From: a virus
Reading direction: 5' to 3' (one strand)
Length of the DNA: 22,304 nt
Virus record (IMG/VR): IMGVR_UViG_3300031343_000006
Span: 1 to 22,304 of that record
Shown here: piece after piece, positions 7,450-12,336 of the stretch
Layout: each line of letters begins with the position of its first letter
How positions within the stretch are numbered: the stretch's first letter is position 1
Made by a program: the position numbers and the translations under genes
Notes under the pieces: model-generated
The model's database searches: none
What the model was told of the DNA's origin: nothing
The model's input: only the letters and a program-made list of their open reading frames with translations

Positions 7450-7816
7450 AATCCAGCTTATCAGATTAGCCAGCGTTTCAAGCGCCAGCGCAATCGCCTT
7501 TAAAAATAATTTAAATGCAAATGATGTTTATGAAATTTACAAAAAGCATAAAATTCAGCATTTACTAAAATATAGCCCTCGATTTGTGAAGAATTTTCAA
7601 TCAGAGAAAGGATTTTCAGATAATAAAATTTGCAAAGAATTAAATATTAGTAAAGAATATTTAATTAAATGTTGTGAATCTGATTGGAACTCCTCATGCC
7701 GCTTTGATAAAGCTAATAAAATTTGCAAATCTTTGAATTATAAAGGGAGTGTGGATTATATATCCAAACATGGATATAAAGAGTTTATAAAGCACATAAA
7801 GCCACAAATAATATGA
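7424..7816 (+). CDS. Helical protein with possible helix-turn-helix, unknown
   Basis: A 130-aa, Lys- and Ile-rich helical protein. Residues about 64-100 (NKICKELNISKEYLIKCCE then a second helix ending KICKSLNY) look like a helix-turn-helix, with ELNISKEYLIK fitting a turn followed by a recognition helix. This is a by-eye match only. It starts inside the end of the YqaJ gene (26-bp overlap) and ends in a 4-bp overlap with the next gene, so the three are probably translated together. It could be a DNA-binding protein or regulator; no family is recognised. Confidence 0.65.
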   Translation: MSKLSKIDKIQLIRLASVSSASAIAFKNNLNANDVYEIYKKHKIQHLLKYSPRFVKNFQSEKGFSDNKICKELNISKEYLIKCCESDWNSSCRFDKANKICKSLNYKGSVDYISKHGYKEFIKHIKPQII

Positions 7817-8211
7817 AAAAGGAAACCCAAATAAAAAATCATAAAATAGGGATATTACTATCCTTATTACTTGATTATACGGACGAATATAAAGAGGTGA
7901 GTATTATATGCGAGGAAGTAATTAACGACCTATACAGCGAAGTGCCGCAGTTAGCTAGGACGACATACTTTCAAAAAGTATCTTCATTAATTGAGGAGAA
8001 AGTTTCAAATGATTTATTAATGATTGGATTATTAACTATAAAATCATTGATGGAGGTTAGTGCTAACGGCAAAACAGCTTTAAAATTAATTAAAGAATTG
8101 GAAATTATGTGTAATTCTTTAAATCAAGTCTATGAAATGCATGATTTAGATAATTGCTGGCATAAGCTAAACACCGTGATGCGTAAAAATTATGAGGAAA
8201 TAATCAAATAA
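7813..8211 (+). CDS. All-helical protein, unknown function
   Basis: A 132-aa protein predicted to be almost entirely helical, with repeated Leu/Ile heptad-like spacing (IGILLSLLLDY at 12-22, later LLMIGLLTIKSLM near 68-80). The hydrophobic runs are too short and too broken by charges for confident membrane segments. There is no recognised motif. It begins in an ATGA overlap with the upstream helical gene and ends 8 bp before the next ATG, so it belongs to the same operon as the recombination genes. Confidence 0.65.
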   Translation: MKKETQIKNHKIGILLSLLLDYTDEYKEVSIICEEVINDLYSEVPQLARTTYFQKVSSLIEEKVSNDLLMIGLLTIKSLMEVSANGKTALKLIKELEIMCNSLNQVYEMHDLDNCWHKLNTVMRKNYEEIIK

Positions 8212-8219
8212 CAAAAACT

Positions 8220-8510
8220 ATGCTACATAATTATGAACGAGGATATGCTGTAATGACTAAAGCCCTTGACGCTTTTTCTTTTCAGAGCCCAGATATTGAA
8301 ACTTCTAAAAGATATTGCAAAAATGGTGATGTAATTGTTGATAGAATACCTTATAAATGCGGTATATCTTTAAGAATTACTTGGCATAAATACTGGCACA
8401 AACCTATATATTTTAAAAAGCTGTATCGAGAAGGCAATGTTTTTTATTTGCATTTTAACTGGAATAATGAATATATGCACAAAAATGGAAAAGTAATTTA
8501 CAAATCTTAG
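8220..8510 (+). CDS. Small aromatic-rich protein, unknown
   Basis: A 96-aa protein rich in Tyr, Trp and His, with WHKYWHKPIYFKKLY near 56-70 and FYLHFNWNN near 75-83, which suggests a compact beta-sheet protein. No family is recognised. An internal Met at residue 12 (8253) is an alternative start; the first ATG is chosen because it lies 8 bp after the previous stop. It is followed 5 bp later by the 16-codon mini-ORF. Confidence 0.6.
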   Translation: MLHNYERGYAVMTKALDAFSFQSPDIETSKRYCKNGDVIVDRIPYKCGISLRITWHKYWHKPIYFKKLYREGNVFYLHFNWNNEYMHKNGKVIYKS

Positions 8511-8515
8511 AGGTC

Positions 8516-8566
8516 ATGGAACAAAAAGAAAAAGCAAAAGAATTAATAAAAAAGTTTGAATCATGA
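8516..8566 (+). CDS. 16-aa mini-ORF coupled to the ASCH gene
   Basis: The sequence reads MEQKEKAKELIKKFES and then stops. An AGGTC just before the ATG may act as a ribosome-binding site. Its stop overlaps the next start (ATGA, 8563-8566), so it could be a coupling leader peptide. The segment KEKAKELIKKF resembles the N-terminus of longer phage proteins that I recall from Bacteroidota, so it may instead be the remnant of a deleted gene. A single amphipathic helix is predicted. Confidence 0.4.
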   Translation: MEQKEKAKELIKKFES

Positions 8567-8958
8567 ATTTACAACTATCATTAAAAAAGAATTGGTTTAA
8601 ATTAACAAAATCAGGAGAAAAAAAAGAAGATTATAGAGAAATAACACCTTATTGGGCGAATAGATTTCTTGGTCAAAGTCAATCTTTTTGGAAAGGATAT
8701 TTAAGATATAGTTCAAGCAATAAAAGATGTTATGGATTTAAAAATCAGGATTCAATAAATTATATTATTTCTGAATGCAAAGGATTTAAAAAGTTTGAAA
8801 CTAATACTATGACTTTAGGTTATCCAAAAGCATCAGATAAAGAAAGGATTTTAAAATTAGAGCATAAAGGAATTGAAATAAGAACTGGAAATCCTAATTG
8901 GGGAGCCAAAGAAGGCGTTTTATATTTTGTGATAAAACACGGATCTTTTTTGGAATAA
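8563..8958 (+). CDS. ASCH-domain-like protein
   Basis: A 131-aa protein whose start (LQLSLKKNWFKLTKSGEKKEDYRE at about 3-26) carries the hallmark of the ASCH/PUA-like fold: a strand, then W-F-x-x-x-x-S-G-x-K-x-x-(D/E)-Y-R-E. The family's later strands appear as GIEIRTGNPNWGAKEGVLYFVIK near 103-125. ASCH domains are thought to bind RNA or modified nucleotides; several phage versions are small stand-alone proteins of unknown role. It starts in a 4-bp overlap with the mini-ORF and is the last gene before promoter P4. The fold call is good; the biochemical role is unknown. Confidence 0.75.
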   Translation: MNLQLSLKKNWFKLTKSGEKKEDYREITPYWANRFLGQSQSFWKGYLRYSSSNKRCYGFKNQDSINYIISECKGFKKFETNTMTLGYPKASDKERILKLEHKGIEIRTGNPNWGAKEGVLYFVIKHGSFLE

Positions 8959-8968
8959 TTTAAAATGC

Positions 8969-9020
8969 TTAAAATTTTGTTAATTACAATATGTAAACAT
9001 TTTATTAATATTATATTTGT
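8969..9020 (+). promoter_or_regulatory. Phage promoter P4 with TTGTTAA box
   Basis: TTGTTAA at 8977-8983, exactly 28 nt, then TATATTTG at 9012-9019. The -33 position holds TATG (8990-8993), a poor match to TTTG. The upstream CTTAAAATTT is shared with the other three promoters, but the CAAGCAAT leader is missing: after the -7 box come TTAAAAAATAAACC and the ATG, only 14 nt later, so the mRNA leader would be very short or nearly absent. Confidence 0.7.
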
Positions 9021-9033
9021 TAAAAAATAAACC

Positions 9034-9321
9034 ATGGAAAAGCCAAATAAAAAAGATTATGATTTTTATAATATCATTGATCTTTTTAAATATGTAAATA
9101 ATTTAGAAAAATACACTGATCATCTTGAATTTTTACAAGATCCTATTTTTAAAATTTCAAAATCAACACCATATACAGTTGAGGAGATAACTGATTTTAT
9201 ATTCTTAACCGGGATTAAAATAGATAAGACAGAAAGGATATTATTAAGATTCAATGAGCATGCTATATCTAATTTAAAAGATGTTAATACTTTATGTAAA
9301 ATGGGTTTTATAAAATTATAA
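9034..9321 (+). CDS. Small acidic helical protein, unknown
   Basis: A 95-aa protein, rich in Asp, Lys and Ile, that I do not recognise. Its first half is Tyr/Phe-rich (YDFYNIIDLFKYV near 9-21) and its second half appears helical (ERILLRFNEHAI near 67-78). It has its own promoter, P4. Its stop codon directly abuts the first attC-like palindrome (the AAC of the site begins one base after the stop), as a gene just upstream of an inserted cassette would. No functional clue. Confidence 0.65.
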   Translation: MEKPNKKDYDFYNIIDLFKYVNNLEKYTDHLEFLQDPIFKISKSTPYTVEEITDFIFLTGIKIDKTERILLRFNEHAISNLKDVNTLCKMGFIKL

Positions 9322-9450
9322 AACGGTTTGTATATGATTTGAATCGTAAAAACAAGCATTATGCAAAAATTGCACATTGCCCTTAATAAATAATAACTGA
9401 ACACCTGTGAAGCAGTAAAATAGCTTTTAATTATACATTGTGTTATGTAC
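9322..9450. repeat. attC-like imperfect palindrome, copy A
   Basis: A 123-bp element from AAC at 9322-9324 to GTT at 9442-9444. The left arm AACGGTTTGTATATGATTTG and the right arm (from AGCTTTTAATTATAC at 9422 to GTGTTA at 9445) are imperfectly complementary. Both arms also resemble those of copy B at 10031-10152 in sequence and spacing. The AAC...GTT ends, the conserved arms and the variable middle are what attC recombination sites of integron cassettes look like. The identity is inferred; it could be another type of Bacteroidota intergenic palindrome. Confidence 0.5.
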
Positions 9451-9478
9451 TGGTGTTAAAGCAAAAACCTTAATAAAT

Positions 9479-9733
9479 ATGCCTAAATATAAATGCGATA
9501 GATGTGATAAAGCACACGAATTAAAGCAAGAAAAAATAATAGAAATGGAGTATTATGTAGAGCCTTATAGTTGTTATAGCGGAGATTTTCATACTCACGA
9601 CCATTACTTTTTTTATTGCGACTGTAATAGACCTATTGAAGTTGAAAAGAAAGATGTTAAAAATTTATATTCTCTACCTAAAATTGATAAAGTGCACGGA
9701 AGAGGGCGATGTACTTTAAACACTTGTACATAA
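9479..9733 (+). CDS. Small Cys/His-rich protein in a cassette-like unit
   Basis: An 84-aa protein with a likely metal-binding region: CDRCDK at residues 6-11, a His/Cys-rich middle (SCYSGDFHTHDHYFFYCDC near 31-49) and two Cys near the C-terminus (CTLNTC). The pairs CxxC and CDC could form a zinc ribbon. The start at 9479, after TTAATAAAT, is chosen because the upstream in-frame GTG at 9440 lies inside the palindrome. The gene is bracketed by GTTATGTAC (9442-9450) and its exact reverse complement GTACATAAC (9726-9734), which contains the stop codon. That geometry fits an integron-type cassette. Cargo function unknown. Confidence 0.6.
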   Translation: MPKYKCDRCDKAHELKQEKIIEMEYYVEPYSCYSGDFHTHDHYFFYCDCNRPIEVEKKDVKNLYSLPKIDKVHGRGRCTLNTCT

Positions 9734-9774
9734 CGTGTATGTGGTATGAGTAGTTGCGGAATTATAAATTAACT
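9726..9774. repeat. attC-like half-site, copy C
   Basis: After GTACATAAC (9726-9734) comes GTGTATGTGGTATGAGTAGTTGCGG, which looks like the left arm of a different palindrome; the matching right arm (expected near CGCAACTACTCATACC) is absent. The next gene starts instead, 54 bp after the stop, behind CTTAATAAATAA, a string also found inside copy A. A deletion or incomplete cassette boundary is the simplest reading. Confidence 0.35.
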
Positions 9775-9787
9775 TAATAAATAAACG

Positions 9788-10018
9788 ATGAAATTAGAGA
9801 CGAAATTTGGAAATAGAATTGATTCCGATAGTGGATATGACAATTTAAAACTTGCACAAGATTTAGTGACCATTTCAGAAAAGCACTATGCCAAGCAATT
9901 ACTTATACCCGTTGTTGTAAGGCAAAGCAAACAGTTAAAGCCTAAACCACAAATTTGCTATAAAAGTAATAAACTTTGTAAATACGATTGCTCTGGTTTA
10001 TGCAAAGAAAGTTGTTAG
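9788..10018 (+). CDS. Small protein with C-terminal cysteine knot-like cluster
   Basis: A 76-aa protein with a polar N-terminus, a hydrophobic VVV patch (residues 42-44 region), and a C-terminal cluster with Cys at 57, 64, 68, 72 and 76 (CYKSNKLCKYDCSGLCKESC, 57-76). Such clusters could bind metal or, outside the cytosol, form disulfides; no signal peptide is visible. I recall similar tails on small proteins in Bacteroidota genomes, without a known function. It lies between half-site C and attC-like copy B, so it may be the second cargo gene of the inserted segment. Confidence 0.6.
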   Translation: MKLETKFGNRIDSDSGYDNLKLAQDLVTISEKHYAKQLLIPVVVRQSKQLKPKPQICYKSNKLCKYDCSGLCKESC

Positions 10019-10026
10019 GCTTTAAT

Positions 10027-10156
10027 TGCCAACGTTTTGTATAAGATTTAAAGCGGATAAATAGGCAGTTATTAAGGATTACTTAACAACTGAAATTAAC
10101 AGACAATAACCATTAATAAAGCAATAACTCGCTTTTAATTTTATACGGTGTTACCA
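10027..10156. repeat. attC-like imperfect palindrome, copy B
   Basis: The arms GTATAAGATTTAAAGCG (10039-10055) and CGCTTTTAATTTTATAC (10130-10146) pair at 15 of 17 positions. Outside them, AAC (10031-10033) and GTT (10150-10152) complete a 122-bp element, one base shorter than copy A. A second hairpin sits inside: CAGTTATTAAG (10066-10076) and CTTAACAACTG (10082-10092), 10 of 11 paired with a 5-nt loop. The remainder of the gap to 10224 holds no ORF, and no clear promoter was seen there. Confidence 0.55.
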
Positions 10157-10224
10157 AATCGTTTTAATATTAAGGGCAACTAATTAATAACCGAGCAATA
10201 AAGCTCATAAACAATAGATAAATT

Positions 10225-10665
10225 ATGTCACAAAGAACACTAAACGGAACAATTGCATTAGATCGATTAATTTCGGTTATAATGAAAAAGAAAAATCAAA
10301 AAGGTGAAGTTATCGAAGGAATATTTATTCCCTTAGAGCTTAACAAATTGGAAAAAGTTTCTTATGATACCCAAGGAGGTAAGGTAAACGAAATTCAATT
10401 ACCAATTAGAGTAATTGTAAAAGAAACATCAGACGCAAAAGGGCAGGATGGTTTTATTACTAAAGCAATTGGATCAAAAACTTACAAGGCGGCCACTTCC
10501 GCTGAGCAAGAGACTTTCAAAGATTACACCAATGAAGAAACCAAAAAGCTAACTCCAATACTAGGAAATATCAAAGATTTTTCTGGAGGTGGAGCAAAAG
10601 CCAATAATACTCAAATAGCATCGGCTGACGTTGTGGATGCTGATGATGACGATTTACCTTTCTAA
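10225..10665 (+). CDS. SSB-like single-stranded DNA-binding protein
   Basis: Probably coats ssDNA during phage replication and recombination. The 146-aa protein begins with an OB-fold-like strand pattern (RTLNGTIALDRLISVIMKKK near 4-23, GIFIPLELNKL near 32-42, QLPIRVIVKE near 58-67), then a flexible region. It finishes in an acidic tip, DADDDDLPF, very like the E. coli SSB tip DDDIPF that recruits partner proteins. It is not close enough to bacterial SSB to be called a homologue by eye, so it may be a phage-specific OB-fold family. It is separated by one base from the VRR-NUC gene. The call rests on length, strand pattern, acidic tip and context. Confidence 0.7.
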   Translation: MSQRTLNGTIALDRLISVIMKKKNQKGEVIEGIFIPLELNKLEKVSYDTQGGKVNEIQLPIRVIVKETSDAKGQDGFITKAIGSKTYKAATSAEQETFKDYTNEETKKLTPILGNIKDFSGGGAKANNTQIASADVVDADDDDLPF

Positions 10666-10666
10666 A

Positions 10667-11101
10667 ATGGAAAAAAATCAATCAGAGGATCAATTGCAAT
10701 CTTCAATCGTAAGAAAGTTTTCAGAGCTGTACCCCGAAAAGCGGGGTCAGCTTTTTCATGTACCTAATGAAAGGAATCACGCCTTACAAGCAATGCAAGC
10801 AAGGGCAAAAGGAATATTTCCTGGAGTGGCTGATCTCTTTTACTTTGAATTAGGTCCACTTTATAGGATAAAAACTTTAGCGATTGAATTAAAAACTCCA
10901 GGGAGCAGCCACAAAGTCGATACGGTTGAGCAGCAAGTCGAATGGGGAGAAATCTTTCAAAAAAATGGCGGGAATTGGAGATTATGCGATAATATAGATG
11001 ATGCTATGTATTGCATAAATGGATTTTACAAAGGACTAACAACCCAAGAGGTAAGAGAAAAATTAGCCAATAATGGCAATAAAAAAACTATTAAATTTTA
11101 A
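10667..11101 (+). CDS. VRR-NUC domain nuclease
   Basis: A 144-aa PD-(D/E)xK nuclease of the virus-type replication-repair class. It has Asp56 in GIFPGVADLFYF (49-60), the E-x-K pair in LAIELKTPGSSHK (Glu74, Lys76), and Gln89/Gln90 in the helix DTVEQQVEW. The stretch VPNERN at 32-37 is typical of phage VRR-NUC proteins. These enzymes are thought to cleave branched DNA intermediates, perhaps Holliday junctions, in phage genomes. The start at 10667, one base after the SSB-like stop, is preferred to an upstream in-frame ATG at 10631 that lies inside the SSB gene. Strong family call, specific substrate unknown. Confidence 0.88.
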   Translation: MEKNQSEDQLQSSIVRKFSELYPEKRGQLFHVPNERNHALQAMQARAKGIFPGVADLFYFELGPLYRIKTLAIELKTPGSSHKVDTVEQQVEWGEIFQKNGGNWRLCDNIDDAMYCINGFYKGLTTQEVREKLANNGNKKTIKF

Positions 11102-11106
11102 AAACA

Positions 11107-11445
11107 ATGAAAATAAAAGAAAAAATACAAAACATTTTAGACGTTAATGAAAACGATTCTACAATTATTGATCTTGTGAAAAATGAAATCAAACATTTTA
11201 AAAGAAATGAAAATCGTTTAATTTATGATTTGCAAAATTTTTATAATGATGTGATTACAAATCGTAATGAATTAGCTGAATCAATATCAATGAAAGGTTT
11301 TAGCGAAGATTCTATTTATAACAAAATTTATGGATATGAAAGAATGGGGTTTAACCCTAGAAATGAAAATAAAGATCTTACTAAAAAAGTTTGCCTGGCT
11401 CTTAAATGTAAAAGAGAGGATATAGTTAAAAAGTTTAATTCTTAA
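11107..11445 (+). CDS. Helical basic protein, unknown
   Basis: A 112-aa protein, mostly helical, rich in Asn, Lys and Glu, with no recognised motif. The segment near 77-112 (RMGFNPRNENKDLTKKVCLALKCKREDIVKKF) could include a small helix-turn-helix, since LTKKVCLALKCKREDI resembles a turn after a short helix. Its start is 5 bp after the VRR-NUC stop, so it is in the same transcript. Its stop codon lies within the CTTAAAG that begins promoter P2, so it closes that unit. Role unknown; a DNA-binding regulator is possible. Confidence 0.65.
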   Translation: MKIKEKIQNILDVNENDSTIIDLVKNEIKHFKRNENRLIYDLQNFYNDVITNRNELAESISMKGFSEDSIYNKIYGYERMGFNPRNENKDLTKKVCLALKCKREDIVKKFNS

Positions 11446-11513
11446 AGTTTTGTTAAGTGTAGTTTTAAAAGCTTATAAGTATCTTATATTTGTGCAAGCA
11501 ATAACGCTAAAAA
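11437..11513 (+). promoter_or_regulatory. Phage promoter P2 with TTGTTAA box and conserved leader
   Basis: TTGTTAA at 11450-11456, exactly 28 nt, then TATATTTG at 11485-11492. The -33 position holds TTTT (11463-11466). The leader GTGCAAGCAATAACGCTAAA follows (from 11492). The upstream AATTCTTAAAGTTTTGTTAA is identical to that of promoter P3 over 20 nt. It should drive the small gene at 11529 and the following operon. Confidence 0.75.
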
Positions 11514-11528
11514 CAAAAACTAGAAATT

Positions 11529-11729
11529 ATGAGCAAGCAAATCGAAACAATCAAAGTAACGGCAAATCAAAGTAAAAGAACATTTACTATCAGAAAGTAT
11601 ATTGACGGTAAATTATTTGCAAAATACAGAACTATCCAAATGAGTCAAGAAGAATTTGATAGCGAAGAAATGAACACTGAAAACGACTGGAAACAATTTT
11701 TAAAGTCAGATGATTATTATAAAGTATAA
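11529..11729 (+). CDS. First gene after promoter P2, 66 aa, unknown conserved-looking protein
   Basis: A 66-aa protein with a likely beta-hairpin (RTFTIRKYIDGKLFAKYRTI near 17-36), then an acidic helix with EEFDSEEMNTENDW near 41-54 and a C-terminal YY. I recall small Bacteroidota phage proteins with the same KYRTI...ENDWKQFLK pattern and no assigned function. The gene is the first after promoter P2 and is followed by the second copy of the CCAAACGGGG hairpin, which matches the layout at 5872-6110. Probably an early small protein, possibly host-directed. Confidence 0.7.
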   Translation: MSKQIETIKVTANQSKRTFTIRKYIDGKLFAKYRTIQMSQEEFDSEEMNTENDWKQFLKSDDYYKV

Positions 11730-11753
11730 AACCAAACGGGGTGTAAAATCCCC
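11730..11753 (+). promoter_or_regulatory. CCAAACGGGG hairpin element, copy 2
   Basis: AACCAAACGGGGT is shared exactly with copy 1 near 6087-6099. GGGG at 11738-11741 pairs with CCCC at 11750-11753 across an 8-nt loop, the same loop length as copy 1. The loop sequence differs, while the stem and the preceding CCAAAC are kept. No T-run suitable for termination follows. Confidence 0.5.
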
Positions 11754-11770
11754 TTTAATAAACAAAAACC

Positions 11771-11911
11771 ATGAAAAAAGCAATCAGAAAAAAACGTAAT
11801 AAAAAGCTTGATAATTTGGGCGACCTGATGCAAAACTACAATTTCAGTATTGTAATACAGGAGCACAATCAAGAGATAAAAGTAAAAGGATTTAGTATTA
11901 ATTTAAATTAA
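11771..11911 (+). CDS. 46-aa basic small protein, unknown
   Basis: A 46-aa ORF beginning MKKAIRKKRNKK, strongly basic at the N-terminus and then mixed (FSIVIQEHNQEIKVKGFSI near 25-43), suggesting a short basic tail followed by a beta-hairpin. It has a good A-rich leader (ACAAAAACCATG) and fills the gap between the hairpin and the next start 9 bp downstream, so it is likely real. A nucleic-acid-binding or host-targeting peptide is possible; no family is recognised. Confidence 0.55.
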   Translation: MKKAIRKKRNKKLDNLGDLMQNYNFSIVIQEHNQEIKVKGFSINLN

Positions 11912-11920
11912 AGAAAAAGC

Positions 11921-12025
11921 ATGAGCAAAGAACTAAGTACTAAAATAAGTGCATTTTCTATTCTAGGAATAGTATTAATATTCATTTTCTTATTAATAGA
12001 TGCAGACGTTATTAATTTTTTTTAA
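11921..12025 (+). CDS. 34-aa single-span membrane peptide
   Basis: A 34-residue peptide: about ten polar residues (MSKELSTKIS), then a hydrophobic helix of about 17 residues (AFSILGIVLIFIFLLI, 11-26), then a short acidic end (DADVINFF). It is a plausible one-pass inner-membrane peptide. It lies 9 bp after the preceding gene in the early operon. Such peptides can act in superinfection exclusion, lysis timing or as toxins, but nothing in the sequence distinguishes these. The small size leaves some doubt that it is expressed. Confidence 0.45.
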   Translation: MSKELSTKISAFSILGIVLIFIFLLIDADVINFF

Positions 12026-12027
12026 CC

Positions 12028-12056
12028 TAAAAATAAAATTATTATGGAAAAAGAAG
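12028..12056 (+). repeat. Duplicated leader/start segment, copy 1
   Basis: A 29-nt segment running from TAAAAATAAAATTATTATG into the first codons of the gene at 12044. It recurs at 12308-12336 at the start of the ATPase gene with a single mismatch (28 of 29 identical). The two copies are exactly 280 bp apart and both include the ribosome-binding region, the ATG and the codons for K-E-(A/V). Confidence 0.85.
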
Positions 12057-12310
12057 CAAAAAAATTAGTAGCAAAATTAGTAAATCATCAAGATATAAAC
12101 CATTTCAGCGTTTATAAGTCAAAAGAAGGTATATGGACTGTTTACTATTCCATATCGGGTGAATACCTTGGAAATTATTTTTCAATATCAATAAAATCGC
12201 TTAAAATAGGGGTAAACAATATAGAAATAAACGGAGTAGCAACAAAAGAATCTGAAAAGCTTAAAACTTTCCTTGAAAAAATTACAACATTAAAATTTAA
12301 AATCTCTTAA
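12044..12310 (+). CDS. 88-aa protein, unknown function
   Basis: An 88-aa protein with a helical start (EKEAKKLVAKLVNHQ, 2-16), several predicted strands in the middle (IWTVYYSISGEYLGNYFSISI near 29-49) and a helical end. No family is recognised. Its leader and first codons are almost identical to those of the ATPase gene that follows 13 bp later. The two proteins do not otherwise look alike, so only the start region is duplicated. Possibly a partner of the ATPase, from position only. Confidence 0.65.
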   Translation: MEKEAKKLVAKLVNHQDINHFSVYKSKEGIWTVYYSISGEYLGNYFSISIKSLKIGVNNIEINGVATKESEKLKTFLEKITTLKFKIS

Positions 12311-12336
12311 AAATAAAATTATTATGAAAAAAGAAG
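12308..12336 (+). repeat. Duplicated leader/start segment, copy 2
   Basis: The second copy of the 29-nt segment found at 12028-12056. It contains the stop-proximal bases of the upstream gene, the leader AAAAATAAAATTATT and the start of the ATPase gene. One mismatch separates the copies, at the base after ATG (G in copy 1, A here), so both genes share the same translation start region. Confidence 0.85.

Noticed and set aside
9322-10156. An insertion sequence instead of cassettes
   Set aside because: No transposase is encoded between the repeats, no target duplications are seen, and the repeats are imperfect palindromes in the same orientation instead of terminal inverted repeats.
9322-10224. 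CRISPR array or tRNA genes in the gap-rich stretch
   Set aside because: The two palindromes are about 700 bp apart with different middles and no short regular spacers; no cloverleaf with a recognisable T-arm GTTCNANNC was found by eye there.
10631-10666. Start of the VRR-NUC gene inside the SSB-like gene
   Set aside because: It would encode MWMLMMTIYLSK from the acidic tip codons in another frame; the ATG at 10667 is directly after the SSB stop and begins the family-like sequence.
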